In this document: positions 43,082 to 53,641 of the stretch, piece after piece
Numbering within the stretch: position 1 is the first letter of the stretch
Layout of the letters: every line of letters starts with the position of its first letter
Origin: Candidatus Sodalis pierantonius str. SOPE
Lineage (GTDB): Bacteria > Pseudomonadota > Gammaproteobacteria > Enterobacterales > Enterobacteriaceae
Length of the DNA: 64,000 bases
Direction of reading: 5' to 3'
Assembly: GCF_000517405.1 (NCBI RefSeq)
Contig: NZ_CP006568.1
Coordinates: 2,914,001 to 2,978,000, forward strand
Made by a program: the position numbers and the translations under genes
The notes under the pieces: generated by a model
The model's database searches: none
The model's input: only the letters and a program-made list of their open reading frames with translations
What the model was told of the DNA's origin: nothing

Positions 43082-44643
43082 TCAGGCCGGCGCCCCCTCT
43101 ACGTCAGGACGTTTCAGCAGACTGTACAGCACACCCAGCAACAGAGTACCGGCGGCAATCGCGATGATATAGCCGGTCACCGGCGAGATGGCGCCCGGGA
43201 TCAGCAGCACGAACAGCCCGCCGTGCGGCGCCATCAGCGTAGCGCCAAACATCATCGACAAGGCGCCGGTCAGCGCGCCCGCCACCATGCTAAGCAGGAT
43301 AACGCGCATCGGATCGCGAGCGGCGAAGGGGATCGCGCCTTCCGAAATAAAGCACAGGCCAAGCACAAACGCGGCTTTGCCGGCTTCACGCTGGGTGTCA
43401 TCGAACTTACGGCGTCCGATAAGCGTGGCCACCGCGATGCCCAACGGCGGCACCATACCCGCGGCCATAATGGCCGTCATCGGGCCATAGGTCTGGGTGC
43501 TGAGCAGCGCGACGCCAAAAGCGTAGGCGGCTTTGTTGATGGGGCCACCCATGTCGCTGCACATCATCGCACCGAGAATAGCCCCCAGCAGCACCGCGTT
43601 AGCGGTTCCCATGACCTGGAGCCAGTGCGTCAGCGCGGTCAGGATTTTGGCGACCGGCGTACCCACCACATAAATCATCACCAAACCGGTCACCTAAGGT
43701 CGCGATAAGCGGAATGATAAGGATGGGCTTCAGCGCCGCCATACTTTGCGGCAGGGGCAGTTTATTGCTGATAAGCTTGGCGACATAGCCCGCCAGGAAA
43801 CCGGCGATAATGCCACCGATAAAACCCGCGCCGGTGCTGACCGCCAACATCCCCCCCGACCAGCCCCGGCGTCAGACCCGGACGATCTGCGATAGAAAAG
43901 GCGATGAACCCCGCCAGTACCGACACCATCAGCGCCAAGGCGGATTTGCTGCCAATCTGCATCAACGCCGCGGCCAGGGTGCCCGGCTCGTCGGCGGCAT
44001 GAATGCCGAACACGAACGACAGCGCGATGCAAAGCCCCCCCGCCACCACCATTGGTAGCATATAGGAGACGCCGGTGAGCAGATGGCGGTAGGCGCCCGG
44101 CGATCCCTTTTTCTCCTCGGCGGCCGCCCCCTGTCCCGCAGGCTGGAAGACTTGGGCTTGCGCCACTGCGTTATCCAGCGTTTGAGCGGTTTTTTTCAGC
44201 GCCAGCCCGGTACTGGTCCGGTACATGGGTTTGCCGGCGAATTTAGCGAGATCCACTTCAATATCCGCCGCCACAATCACCAGATCCGTCTCCCGCACCT
44301 CCTCTGGCGTGATGGCATTGCCGGCGCCGACCGACCCGCGGGTTTCGACCTTTACCCACCAGCCGCGTTTTTTCGCCTCGGCTTCAATAGCCTCGGCCGC
44401 CATGAAGGTATGCTCAACGCCGGTGGGACAAGCCGTCACCGCCACTACCGTTCCCTGAAAAGCAATCTTGCCGCTCAGCGTCGCATCGCCGGCCCCTTCG
44501 CCCACCAATACCCACAGTTCGGCGTCCGGGTCGTCGTTGACGAGCTGCAGCCCGCTTTTCCCCGCCGCATCAGCCAATACTGTCCGCAATAAATGGCTGC
44601 GGGCCTGGCCCAATGCACTGTCCAGAATCAGACGTGTTTTCAT
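43082..44643 (-). pseudogene. fruA: Fructose PTS permease IIBC, two frameshifts and an internal deletion
   Basis: FruA imports and phosphorylates fructose to fructose-1-phosphate. ATG 44643 (MKTRLILDSALGQARSHLL) follows GGGAGTGAGG. The IIB active-site Cys is in VVAVTACPTGVEHTFMAAEA. Just before it, about 45 residues of the duplicated IIB-like/linker region are missing relative to E. coli, in frame (LSGKIAFQGTVVAVTA). The IIC domain begins normally. Near 43851 a run of 7 G (6 expected) breaks LVGGMLAVSTGAGFIGG. Near 43690 an extra base breaks IATLVTGLVMIYVVG. The remainder to LLKRPDVEGAPA is clean. The fructose PTS therefore lacks its permease. Confidence 0.9.
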
Positions 44644-44655
44644 CCTCACTCCCGC

Positions 44656-45594
44656 TTAATTAAGAGGTTTCAAATCGACACGAGCCATCATGGCCGCCAG
44701 TTGCGGACGGTCGGTCACGCCCACATTGCTTTGGCTGACCGCCAGCGCCGCCACGGCCGTCGCCAACCGAAGCGTATGCTCGCTTGACTCGCGCATCAGC
44801 AGGCCATAAATCAAGCCACCCACCATCGAATCACCGGCGCCGACGGTGCTGACCACCTCACAGGCCGGCGGTTTGGCCAGCCAGGCGCCGGAGGCGTTTA
44901 CCCACAGCGCCCCTTCGGCGCCGAGCGAGATGACCACATGGGCGATCCCCTGTTCGCGCAGGGCATGGGCGGCCTCAACGACGTCGCTGAGCGCCGGCAG
45001 TGGTCGCCCGGCCCAGATTTCCAATTCCCGGCGATTGGGTTTCACCAGCCAGGGTGACGCTTTCAGCCCGGCCACCAACGCTTCGCGGCTGCTGTCGAAA
45101 ATAATGCATGGGCAATGGCTGCGCAGCTTCACCATCCAGTCGGTGAAGGCCGCCGGCGCCACGCCGGCGGGCAGACTGCCGCTGACCGCCACCATATCGA
45201 ACTGGCCCAGCCAGGTGAGCGAGTCGTTGACAAAACGATCCCAATCCTGCGGCGTGACCGTGAACCCCGAGAAATTAAAGTCGGTGACATCGCCGTCTTT
45301 TTTGGTCAATTTGACATTGATACGCGTCCGGCCCTGCACTACCTGAAACCGATTGGCAATGCCCAGATCGCTAAACAGCAGTTGGAAGCCGTCCTGATTT
45401 TCTTTCCCCAAAAAACCGCCAACGGTCACGTCGATGCCCAGATCTTTTAAAACTTTGGCGACGTTAATCCCTTTGCCCGCGGCGTGCAGCCCGGTGGTTT
45501 GTACCAGGTTGACTTCGCCACGTTCGATTTCCGGGCAAAAACCCACCAGATCGTAAGCCGGATTTAGCGCAATCGTTGCTACGCGTCTGCTCAT
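44656..45594 (-). CDS. fruK: 1-phosphofructokinase
   Basis: Phosphorylates fructose-1-phosphate to fructose-1,6-bisphosphate. A 312-residue PfkB-family kinase with N-terminal [51 protein letters not shown] (sugar binding) and the C-terminal PfkB signature [17 protein letters not shown] with the catalytic Asp in GAGDS. Its ATG overlaps the fruB stop by 4 bases (ATGA), indicating translational coupling. fruA follows 12 bases after its stop. Intact, although its substrate source FruA is broken. Confidence 0.95.
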   Translation of the reverse strand: MSRRVATIALNPAYDLVGFCPEIERGEVNLVQTTGLHAAGKGINVAKVLKDLGIDVTVGGFLGKENQDGFQLLFSDLGIANRFQVVQGRTRINVKLTKKDGDVTDFNFSGFTVTPQDWDRFVNDSLTWLGQFDMVAVSGSLPAGVAPAAFTDWMVKLRSHCPCIIFDSSREALVAGLKASPWLVKPNRRELEIWAGRPLPALSDVVEAAHALREQGIAHVVISLGAEGALWVNASGAWLAKPPACEVVSTVGAGDSMVGGLIYGLLMRESSEHTLRLATAVAALAVSQSNVGVTDRPQLAAMMARVDLKPLN

Positions 45595-46673
45595 GCCTCT
45601 CCCTCCCCGAGACCCGAGGCAATGGCCTCGCCTATTGCCTGCAGCGCCTGTTCGGCATCATTGCCTTCAGCGGTAAAGCGTAATTTGTGACCTTTTTTGA
45701 CGCCGAGCGCCACTACTTCCATCAAACTGCGCCCATTGGCGGGCTTGCCGCTGCCATCGAGATTGGTGACGGTAACGGCGCTGTCGAACTGTTTAATCAC
45801 GCTCACCAGTGCCGTGCCCGGCCGAGCATGTAGCCCGTGCTCGTTACGCACCACGAATTCGGCGGTCAGTTGATTCGCCTGCTCCGGCACCTCGCTGGTT
45901 AGCAGCGCCAGCAGCGCGACAAGATAGTCCAGCACCGGCAGCGGTTGGTCGTCCGCCATCGCCACCGTTATCAGCATCATGACCGACACGCCATCCTGCT
46001 GGAAAGCACTTGCCGGACGGCTAATGGCGACGGCGCTGATAACATTGCCCTGCGCGCTATCGTCCAGCCAGACACCCTGCCCCAGATGAAACGGCGGGCT
46101 GGCGATAACGTTGCTGACAAAACGAGGCTCCACGGCGCCGAGGCGCTGAAGCAAACCGGCGTTAAGCGCTTTCAGCGTCATCAGATCGCCGGCGGCGATA
46201 TCTAATAGTAAGGTTGAGCTGTCAAACAAAAACGCCGCGGGCTGCTGCTCGCCCATGAGTACGCTGCGCAATTCCTCGGCCGAGTCGGTTTTCGCCAGAC
46301 GCGCAGCCAGGGATTCATCGCTTAGCACATGGGTCAACTGCCGCAGCAGGGCAAGATGCTCGTCGGAACGCGCGGCAATACCGATGACCACATAGGCCGT
46401 CTGTCCTTCACCCCAGTCAATCCCCTGCGGATACTGAAAGACCTGCACACCGGTATTTTGTACCAGATGGCGGGTCGCCGTGGTGCCGTGGGGAATAGCG
46501 ATACCGTTTCCCAGAAAGGTAGACGTTTGGGTTTCCCACTCCAACATGCCCGCCAGATAGCCATCGCTAACGCAACCCGCCTGCGTCAGCGCGTCCGCGG
46601 CCTGACGAATGGCCTGCTCTTTATTCTCGGCCTTGGCGCCGGGATGGATGTCATTTAATGACAGCTCGAACAT
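45591..46673 (-). CDS. fruB: Fructose PTS IIA-FPr (diphosphoryl transfer) protein, with an internal deletion
   Basis: Transfers phosphate from PEP-phosphorylated EI to FruA. Start ATG 46673 ([12 protein letters not shown]) follows GAGGAGAACT. IIA domain: [18 protein letters not shown] with the active His. Middle M domain, then C-terminal HPr-like FPr domain: [21 protein letters not shown] with the phospho-His, and [26 protein letters not shown]. Compared with E. coli, about 18 residues are missing between PVLDYL and ALLALLTSE, in frame, in the M domain. The ORF is open, but activity is uncertain. Confidence 0.9.
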   Translation of the reverse strand: MFELSLNDIHPGAKAENKEQAIRQAADALTQAGCVSDGYLAGMLEWETQTSTFLGNGIAIPHGTTATRHLVQNTGVQVFQYPQGIDWGEGQTAYVVIGIAARSDEHLALLRQLTHVLSDESLAARLAKTDSAEELRSVLMGEQQPAAFLFDSSTLLLDIAAGDLMTLKALNAGLLQRLGAVEPRFVSNVIASPPFHLGQGVWLDDSAQGNVISAVAISRPASAFQQDGVSVMMLITVAMADDQPLPVLDYLVALLALLTSEVPEQANQLTAEFVVRNEHGLHARPGTALVSVIKQFDSAVTVTNLDGSGKPANGRSLMEVVALGVKKGHKLRFTAEGNDAEQALQAIGEAIASGLGEGEA

Positions 46674-46701
46674 AGTTCTCCTCACCTGCTGAATGGCTGA
46701 A

Positions 46702-46715
46702 GTTGAATCGTTTCA
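46702..46715 (-). promoter_or_regulatory. Cra (FruR) operator-like site, proximal
   Basis: GTTGAATCGTTTCA matches the Cra consensus GCTGAAnCGnTTCA with one mismatch. It lies about 30-40 bases upstream of the fruB start. E. coli fruB also has two Cra sites. Confidence 0.75.
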
Positions 46716-46769
46716 CCTAATTGAGTTAAAAAACGCGTGACTTTAGGTGTGTCCACCGAAAAGCCACAC

Positions 46770-46781
46770 TGAAACGTTTCA
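46770..46781 (-). promoter_or_regulatory. Cra (FruR) operator-like site, distal
   Basis: TGAAACGTTTCA is a perfect palindrome and a near-ideal Cra core, about 100 bases upstream of fruB. With the proximal site it gives the paired arrangement known from enteric fru operons. Confidence 0.8.
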
Positions 46782-47052
46782 AGGGAGTGTGAAACCAGTT
46801 GATGCTTAATGCAAGCGATCGCGTCTATTTCATGATGAATCTTTGATGCCACGCACATTTTTCTCCACGGCGGCCCGTTAATTGACGCGCCGGCTGAAGC
46901 TGCGCTGAAGGAGAAAAACGCCTCTCGCTTTTTTCCCACCGTGTCTCGTCGGCCGTCCGACGTTGCCCCGGCCTTTTTTTTCTGGCGCTATTTTGTTTTG
47001 CCGCCATCGGCGTATGATGCGCCCGTCCCCGTCCTTTACCCGAACGCTATTC

Positions 47053-48330
47053 ATGATACCTACCCCTGTCGCCCTGGCGCGACGCCGGCCGGATATGACC
47101 TCTGCGGCCTTTCTAGCGATAGCCTTTCTCACCGGTATTGCCGGTGCGCTCCAGCTCCCTACGCTTAGCGTATTTTTATCGCAAGAAGTCGAGGCCCGTC
47201 CGTTTATGGTCGGCCTGTTTTATACCGGCAGCGCCGTAATCGGTATTTTCGTCAGCCAATTCCTTGCCGCCCATTCCGACAAGCATGGCGATCGCAAAAT
47301 TCTGATTTTTAATTGCTGCCTGCTGGGCGCGCTGGGTTGCGTGCTGTTCGCTTACGATCGCAACTATTATCTGCTGTTGGGCCTGGGCGTGCTGCTGACC
47401 AGCTTTGGCTCCACCGCCAACCCGCAGCTTTTCGCCCTGGCACGCGAACATGCGGATAATACCGGCCGTGAAGCGGTCATGTTCAGTTCGGTGCTGCGCG
47501 CGCAGGTTTCGCTGGTCTGGGTCATCGGTCCGCCGCTGGCGTTCGCGCTGGTGATGGGATTCGGCTTCAAAACGATGTATCTGATGGCCGGCGTGACGTT
47601 TCTGCTCTGCGGCGCCCTGGTCTGGCTGATGTTGCCTTCTATGCGAAAAACGCAGCGGCAGGCCCGCGAAGTACTGGAGGCACCGCGCCGCAACCGGCAG
47701 GATACGCTACGGCTGTTTGGCGCCTGTACATTAATGTGGACCTGCAATTGCATGTATCTCATCAATATGCCGCTGTACATCCTGCACGAACTGCATCTGC
47801 CGGAGAAAACCGCCGGGGTGATGATGGGCACCGCCGCCGGTCTGGAAATCCCCACCATGCTGCTGGCCGGTTGGCTAAGCCGGCGCTGGGGGAAGCGGCG
47901 TTTGATGCGCCTGGCGGTGGTGACCGGGGCGCTGTTTTACCTGGGCATGCTGACAATGCGCGATCCCACGACGCTACTGATGTTGCAGTGGCTGAATGCC
48001 CTCTTTATCGGTATTCTAGCCGACATCGGCATGATCTATTTTCAGGATTTGATGCCCGGTCAGGCCGGCGCCGCCACGACGTTGTTTACCAACAGCGGGC
48101 GGGTGGGTGGGTGGGTGGGTGGGTGGGTGGGCTGGATTATCGCCGGCTCGCTGGCGAGTCTAGTAGCGGAAATCAGTCAATTTCACAGCGTCTTTTCGCT
48201 GTCGTTGCTGATGATTGCCGGCGCCGGATATTGCATGTGGCGCATTCGTGATGTAGATTCGCCGCAACCCCGCGACACTCTTCAGCCCCCTCTGCCCGGC
48301 ACCGACGGCAACGGTAAGGTGTCGCCATGA
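47053..48330 (+). CDS. setB: Sugar efflux transporter SetB with GGGT-repeat insertion
   Basis: An MFS sugar efflux pump of the SET family. ATG 47053 ([25 protein letters not shown]) is chosen because similarity begins there; the frame is open up to 46963 and the ribosome site is weak. Typical segments: [40 protein letters not shown] (motif A), [81 protein letters not shown]. Seven GGGT units then add GWVGGWVG (8 residues) between SGRVG and [11 protein letters not shown], still in frame. The insertion sits at the start of a late membrane helix and may impair it. Confidence 0.85.
   Translation: MIPTPVALARRRPDMTSAAFLAIAFLTGIAGALQLPTLSVFLSQEVEARPFMVGLFYTGSAVIGIFVSQFLAAHSDKHGDRKILIFNCCLLGALGCVLFAYDRNYYLLLGLGVLLTSFGSTANPQLFALAREHADNTGREAVMFSSVLRAQVSLVWVIGPPLAFALVMGFGFKTMYLMAGVTFLLCGALVWLMLPSMRKTQRQAREVLEAPRRNRQDTLRLFGACTLMWTCNCMYLINMPLYILHELHLPEKTAGVMMGTAAGLEIPTMLLAGWLSRRWGKRRLMRLAVVTGALFYLGMLTMRDPTTLLMLQWLNALFIGILADIGMIYFQDLMPGQAGAATTLFTNSGRVGGWVGGWVGWIIAGSLASLVAEISQFHSVFSLSLLMIAGAGYCMWRIRDVDSPQPRDTLQPPLPGTDGNGKVSP
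48101..48128 (+). repeat. (GGGT)7 tetranucleotide tract within setB
   Basis: Seven perfect GGGT units in the codons following SGR. One unit would give the normal SGRVGWII. Each three extra units add GWVG; the present count keeps the frame, while 6 or 8 would break it. Confidence 0.95.
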
Positions 48331-48358
48331 TCACGACATACACTACAGGTCCTTGTTA

Positions 48359-48932
48359 ATGGCTAGAGCTAATGAAATAAAGCGCGGCATGGCGATAAAT
48401 TACAATGGTAAATTATTGCTGGTTAAAGATATCGACATCCAAAGCCCCAGCGCGCGCGGCGCCAGTACGTTATATAAAATGCGTTTCGCCGATGTCCGTA
48501 CCGGTTTGAAGGTTGAAGAGCGTTTTAAAGGCGATGACATCCTTGATACCATCACCTTGACCCGGCGCTCGGTAACGTTCTCCTATGTGGACGGCGACGA
48601 ATATATCTTTATGGACAACAAGGATTACACCCCCCTACATCTTCAAAAAAGATCAGATTGAAGATGAGCTGCTGTTTCTCCCTGAGGGCGGTATTTCCGG
48701 CATGCAAGTGCTGACGATGGATGGTGCGGTGCTAGCGCTCGAGCTGCCGCAGACCGTGGATCTGGATATCGTCGATACCACGCCGGGCATTAAAGGGGCT
48801 TCCGCCAGCGCGCGCACCAAACCCGCCACCCTGACGACCGGTCTGGTTATCCAGGTGCCGGAATACCTCAGCAGCGGCGAGCGTATTCGGATCCACGTGG
48901 CGGAACGCCGCTACATGGGACGCGCCGATTAA
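48359..48932 (+). pseudogene. efpL: EF-P-like protein YeiP/EfpL, one-base frameshift
   Basis: EfpL (YeiP) is an elongation-factor-P paralogue that helps ribosomes at difficult motifs. ATG 48359 gives [43 protein letters not shown]. The frame is correct to FMDNKDYTP and then shifts: GATTACACCCCCCTACATC has one C too many (five expected, giving [12 protein letters not shown]). The remaining part is perfect in the next frame ([61 protein letters not shown]). The only lesion is in a C run near 48629-48634. Confidence 0.92.
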
Positions 48933-49361
48933 CCGGACCGCATCGGTTAACCCTACCGCGACGCATGAGATAAACGCGGTTCGCCGGCTTAGCACATCAC
49001 GTCGGTCAAGCACGCTATGGCGGCTAGCCTTGGCGCAAGGGCTGAGCTCGCGATTCGTCCCCTTCGCTGCGCATTGACCCGCCCGCCACCTCGACCCTTT
49101 GCTGCACATTGGCCTGCCCCCCGCCACGCGGTTAACTTTGGCGAAAGAGCGCGCCGGCCCGCGCTTCTGATAGCGGTTAAACTTGCCGGGCGGCGGGTTA
49201 ACCGCCTATTGCCCTTTACGCCGTCGTTATCCTGACCAATTGAGCGGTTTTAGACTGTCCGGCTTGCAGCATTAACTTTTCATGTTTACTCTGTTAACAA
49301 AAAAGTCACTTTCGCCTCGGCTCTGCCGTTGCCGGGAGCGCCCCTCTACTAAGGACACCCC
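48933..49361. other. Intergenic stretch without a recognised gene
   Basis: 429 bases between efpL and yeiQ. The forms CGGTTAACC and CGCGGTTAAC recur near 48944, 49129 and 49195. Nothing in any frame resembles a known protein. Confidence 0.5.
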
Positions 49362-50831
49362 ATGCCAACTATCGCCTCAGTGTCGCTACCGGAACTGGTG
49401 CAGCAACCGGGCTACGATCATCATCGCCTTGCCGGACGAATCGTCCATATTGGTTTTGGCGCGTTCCACCGCTCCCACCAGGGAGTGATGACCGACCGGG
49501 TGCTTAATCGGCACGGCGGCGATTGGGGGATATGTGAGGTTAGCCTGCACAGCGCCGATCTGTTGCAGGCGCTGCGGCGTCAGGATCATCTCTACACCGT
49601 GCTGGTCAAGGGCCCCGACGGAGAGAGCGCGCGGGTGATAGGCGCCGTATGCGACTCGCTGATCGTTGCCGAACAGGGTATCGACGCTCTGCTGGCGAAG
49701 CTGGCCGAGCCGCAGGTGGCTATCGTGTCGCTGACCATTACCGAGAAAGGCTATTGCATTGAACCGGGCAGCGGTCAACTCGACCGCACGCACCCGGGGG
49801 TGATCGCGGATTTGGCGGCGCCACACGCGCCTCGCACGGTGCACGGCATTCTGGTTGAAGCGCTTAACATGCGCTATCGCCGCGGCCTGGCGCCTTTTAC
49901 CGTTCTCTCCTGCGATAACATCCCCGGCAACGGCCAGGTGGTGCGCGCGTCGGTATTGGGGTTAGCGCGGGATGCGGCGCTGGGCCGCTGGATAGCCGAT
50001 CACGCGTCCTTCCCGGCCACCATCACCATGGTGGATCGTATCGTGCCCGCCGCCAGCGAAGAGATGCTGGCGGACGTGGCGGCGATGCTTAGCGTGCGCG
50101 ATCCTTGCGCCATCGCCTGTGAGCCCTTCATCCAATGGGTGATTGAAGATCACTTTGTCGCCGGCCGCCCGCAGTGGGAGCGGGCGGACGCCCAGTTGGT
50201 CAACGATGTGACCCCCTTTGAAGAAATGAAGCTGCGGATGCTAAACGGCAGCCATTCGTTTCTCGCCTGGCTGGGCTATCTGTCCGGCTACCCCCATATC
50301 AGCGACTGCATGAATGACGCTGCGCTGCGCGCCGCGGTCGAGAAATTGATGATCAACGAACAAGCGCCCACCCTGCGGGCTATCGAGGGAGTGGACACGG
50401 GTGACTACGCCCGGCAGTTGCTGACGCGCTTTGCCAACCCCGCCCTGAAACATCGCACCTGGCAAATCGCGATGGACAGTACCCAAAAACTGCCGCAGCG
50501 CATTCTCGATCCGCTGCGTTGGCATTTACGGCACGGCAGCAGCGCCCCGCTGCTCACGCTGGCGGTGGCGGGCTGGATGCGCTATGCCGGCGGGACTGAC
50601 GAGCGGGGGCAGCCTATCGATATCCGCGACCCGCTGCAAAGCGCTCTGGCGGAAATCGCAGCCCAGCATGAAGACGGTCCGGGGCGGGTGCGGGCGTGGC
50701 TTGCGTTGCGAAACGTTTTCGGCCAGGATCTGCCGGAAAACCCGACATTTGTCGCCGCGGTCACCGAGGCTTACCGATCGCTGATGCAGCACGGTGCGCT
50801 GGCGACGGTCGCCGGTCTTCTTAACGACTAA
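49362..50831 (+). CDS. yeiQ: YeiQ-like mannitol/fructuronate dehydrogenase family oxidoreductase
   Basis: A 489-residue member of the long-chain mannitol dehydrogenase family (with UxuB and UxaB). NAD-binding N-terminus RIVHIGFGAFHRSHQG, substrate-domain blocks ITEKGYCI, LSCDNIPGNGQVVRASVLGLA, ITMVDRIVPA and EDHFVAGRPQWERADAQLV, and catalytic Lys region EMKLRMLNGSHSFLAWLGYLSGYPHI with the KxxxxNxxH pattern. The exact substrate is unknown; hexuronate reduction (fructuronate/tagaturonate type) is inferred. The frame is intact and it sits between efpL and yeiR as in E. coli. Confidence 0.9.
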   Translation: MPTIASVSLPELVQQPGYDHHRLAGRIVHIGFGAFHRSHQGVMTDRVLNRHGGDWGICEVSLHSADLLQALRRQDHLYTVLVKGPDGESARVIGAVCDSLIVAEQGIDALLAKLAEPQVAIVSLTITEKGYCIEPGSGQLDRTHPGVIADLAAPHAPRTVHGILVEALNMRYRRGLAPFTVLSCDNIPGNGQVVRASVLGLARDAALGRWIADHASFPATITMVDRIVPAASEEMLADVAAMLSVRDPCAIACEPFIQWVIEDHFVAGRPQWERADAQLVNDVTPFEEMKLRMLNGSHSFLAWLGYLSGYPHISDCMNDAALRAAVEKLMINEQAPTLRAIEGVDTGDYARQLLTRFANPALKHRTWQIAMDSTQKLPQRILDPLRWHLRHGSSAPLLTLAVAGWMRYAGGTDERGQPIDIRDPLQSALAEIAAQHEDGPGRVRAWLALRNVFGQDLPENPTFVAAVTEAYRSLMQHGALATVAGLLND

Positions 50832-50843
50832 CGCGGAACCGCC

Positions 50844-51822
50844 ATGACGACCCAAACCACCTTGGTAACCGGTTTTCTCGGCAGCGGGAAAACCACGACG
50901 TTATTGCATCTGCTTAGCCAGAAACCCAGCGGCGAGAAGTGGGCTATTCTGGTCAACGAGTTCGGCGAAATCGGCGTGGACGGCGCCCTGCTCGCCGACA
51001 GTGGCGCGACGCTTAAAGAGATCCCCGGCGGCTGCATGTGCTGCGTTAACGGTCTGCCGTTGCAAATCGGCCTCAATACCCTGCTGACGCGAAAACGGCC
51101 CGATCGGCTACTCATTGAGCCCACCGGTCTGGGCCACCCCGCGCAAATCCTCGCCCTACTGGCCTCGGACACCTATCAGAACTGGCTTACGCTGCGGGCC
51201 ACGCTCTGCCTGCTTGACGCCCGACAGCTGAGTCAGCCGCGCTATCGCGACAACGATAACTTCCACGATCAGTTGGCCGCGGCTGATATCATTATCGCCA
51301 ACAAGCAGGAAACCTATACCGACGCGGACCGGGAGACGCTGGTGGCGCCGCGCCAGCGCGAACGATAGAGACCTGTTCACCGTCAGCCGCGGACAGGTAC
51401 CGGTGACGCTTTTGGATCGCGCCAGGACAACTCTGCGCGCGCCGGCGCCCGGCGCCGGTCATGAACATCAGCACGCCCCCCCGTAGCGGACTGGCCGCGC
51501 TCCGTCTGCCGGGCAATGAAGGCTGGCGCCGCGCGCTGAATCAGGGGCAGGGCTATTATGCCTGCGGCTGGATATTTGATAGTCAAACCCAATTCGACAC
51601 CTTGGGGCTGTTGGAATGGGCACGTCTGGCGCCCCGGTGGAACGCATCAAAGGGGTGCTGCGGGTGAGCGAAGGCACGCTGCGGATAAACCGCCAGGGTA
51701 ATGATCTGCACACGGAAACCTTGCCGCAGCCGCCGAGGGACAGCCGGATAGAGCTTATTCATCCCCAGGCCGCGAACTGGAATCGCTTTCAGAGCACATT
51801 GTTGAAACTCCGTTTAGGTTAG
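50844..51822 (+). pseudogene. yeiR: COG0523-family GTPase YeiR (zinc metallochaperone-like), frameshifted
   Basis: A G3E GTPase of the COG0523 family, which binds zinc. ATG 50844, MTTQTTLVTGFLGSGKTTTLLHLL (Walker A GFLGSGKT), WAILVNEFGEIGVDGALL, the metal motif GGCMCCVNG (CxCC), LLIEPTGLGHPAQIL, and NKQE replacing the usual GTPase NKxD. After DADRETL the frame fails near 51355. Later parts appear in other frames: SGLAALRLPGNEGWRRALNQGQGYYACGWIFDSQTQFDTLGLLEWARLAP, then a further shift near 51635 to PVERIKGVLRVSEGTLRINRQG, ending LLKLRLG. At least two frameshifts. Confidence 0.88.
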
Positions 51823-51870
51823 TTCGATTATATTTAAATAGAGTTATTCGTTTAGCGAAAGGTTTGGTCC

Positions 51871-52589
51871 ATGTCTCGCCTCCCGGCCATGGCGATGCTG
51901 AGCTTGCTCGGCGTGGCGTTGTTTTTTTCCTGGTTTCTGCCCGCGCATCACGGTTTCTGGTTCGCACACGACAGCGGCATCTACCATGCGGTAAATCATC
52001 AGGCGGTACGTCATCCGCTGTTTGCCGATTTGTTGGCTATTACCAACAACCGCGTCTTTGATCTGTGCTCATTGCTGGCGATGGGCATCGTCTATTTGCG
52101 CTACTATCTGCGCGCCGATGCCGCCGCATGCTGGCCATTGGCCTGGCCATGATCATCACCGCCCTGGTGCTCAACCAGTTGGGCCATCTGGTGCCGGTGA
52201 CGCATGTCAGTCCGTCGCGCTATTTCAAGGCCACGCCCAGCGTCGTCAGCATCGCCAAACTGACGCAAATTCCCACCAAAGAATATTCGAGCGACAGCTT
52301 CCCGGGCGATCACGGCATGCTGCTGATGATTTTCGCCGCCTTCATGCTGCACTTCTTTGACCGTAAGGGGTTTTTGCAGGGCGTACTGATTGTACTTCTC
52401 TTCTCGACGCCGAGGATCCTTATCGGCGCGCACTGGTTCACCGATGTGGCGGTCGGTTCACTGTCCATTGTTCTGGTGGGCTTGGGGCTGTGGCTGCCCG
52501 GCAGCGGTTGTGATGCGCTGGTGAAGCGGCTTGAGCGCTACCTGCCGCGCACGGCGAAGTTCAGCGGGCGTCGCCAGCCGCACGGATAA
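51871..52589 (+). pseudogene. lpxT: Lipid A 1-diphosphate synthase LpxT, one frameshift
   Basis: A PAP2-superfamily inner-membrane enzyme that transfers phosphate from undecaprenyl pyrophosphate to lipid A. ATG 51871 (MSRLPAMAMLSLLGVALFFSWFLPAHHGFWFAHD). The frame is correct to MGIVYLRYYLRADAA and then shifts one base near 52125. The next frame supplies RMLAIGLAMIITALVLNQLGHL and the PAP2 motifs KATPSV, SFPGDHGM and RILIGAHWFTDVAVGS, and ends at 52589. All catalytic residues are present, split over two frames. Confidence 0.88.
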
Positions 52590-52997
52590 GAAAATATTAT
52601 CCGCCGCCGAGGGGTGTCATCCGCGCCAAGAAGCGGCCTGGCGCGACGCCGCGCCCCTATGAATGCAGCCACACGCGCCGCCGCTCTGCGCCGGCGCCGA
52701 TTTCGCCCAACGCTGCCGATTATTTCCGCCACGTTATTCTCTGCACGCTGACAAATAATTACATCATTAAAAGTTATAAGATTACGGCTAAAAACCCTCG
52801 CTTTCCTTTATTCATTACGGTAACCTCGAATTCGCTCGACGTCCTGCCCGTTATTTTTCGGTCTTTGAAACGATTGTGTGAGTAATACCACACATTTGTT
52901 GAACGAAATCTGGTCAATTAGGACGCGCGTTTAATTCTCATTGTTTGGTATTTTATAACGACATTGTCGTTAAGGACTTCAAAGGATAACACATATA
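52590..52997. other. Region upstream of mepS
   Basis: 408 bases without a recognised gene. The last 250 are AT-rich and should hold the mepS promoter. AAGGATAACACATATA precedes the mepS start. No clear regulator site seen. Confidence 0.5.
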
Positions 52998-53573
52998 ATG
53001 GTCAAATCTCAGCCTATCTTGAGATATGTTCTGCGGCTCATCCCCGCAGTGGCGGTTGCGGCCATGCTATCCGCCTGCAGTACTTCTCATAGTCCGAAAC
53101 AAACCGCTGACATGCGTGCAGTAAACGATTCAAATCATTTCTTACTGCAAGCCTCTCAGGATGAATTTGAAGAAATGGTTCGTAATGTGGATATTAAATC
53201 CAAAATTATGGATCAATATGCCGACTGGAAAGGCGTGCGTTACCGCCTCGGCGGCAGTACTAAACGCGGCATTGATTGCTCTGGCTTCGTGCAGATGACG
53301 TTCCGCGAACAGTTTGGCCTTGACCTACCGCGTTCCACGCTGGATCAGCGGGAAATAGGCTCCAAAATTCAACGCGGTAAGCTGCGTCCGGGCGATTTGG
53401 TGCTGTTCCGCGCCGGCTCAACGGGCCGCCACGTGGGCATTTATCTGGGTAACGATCAATTTGTTCATGCGTCCACCAGCAGCGGCGTAATGATATCCAG
53501 CCTGAATGAAAGTTACTGGAAGACCCGCTACCGCGAAGCCCGCCGAGTGCTTCCCAACGACGCGCAGAGTTAA
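52998..53573 (+). CDS. mepS: Murein DD-endopeptidase MepS (Spr), lipoprotein
   Basis: Cleaves D-Ala-mDAP cross-links in peptidoglycan to allow wall growth. 191 residues. Lipoprotein signal with lipobox AMLSACST (Cys ~27), a linker, then the NlpC/P60 domain: [31 protein letters not shown] (catalytic Cys in DCSG), [37 protein letters not shown] (catalytic His in HVGIYL, further polar His in VHAS). Intact, and followed by a strong terminator, so a monocistronic gene. Confidence 0.96.
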   Translation: MVKSQPILRYVLRLIPAVAVAAMLSACSTSHSPKQTADMRAVNDSNHFLLQASQDEFEEMVRNVDIKSKIMDQYADWKGVRYRLGGSTKRGIDCSGFVQMTFREQFGLDLPRSTLDQREIGSKIQRGKLRPGDLVLFRAGSTGRHVGIYLGNDQFVHASTSSGVMISSLNESYWKTRYREARRVLPNDAQS

Positions 53574-53611
53574 TTTGGTTATTTATTGAACGTCCGAACT
53601 GCCCAATGAGA

Positions 53612-53641
53612 GAAAAAAGCCGCGCAAAAGCGGCTTTTTTT
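53612..53641 (+). terminator. Intrinsic terminator after mepS
   Basis: AAAAAAGCCGC-GCAAAA-GCGGCTTTTTTT: a GCCGC/GCGGC stem extended by A-T pairs and a T7 run, 38 bases after the mepS stop. The A and T runs make it usable in both directions. Confidence 0.92.
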
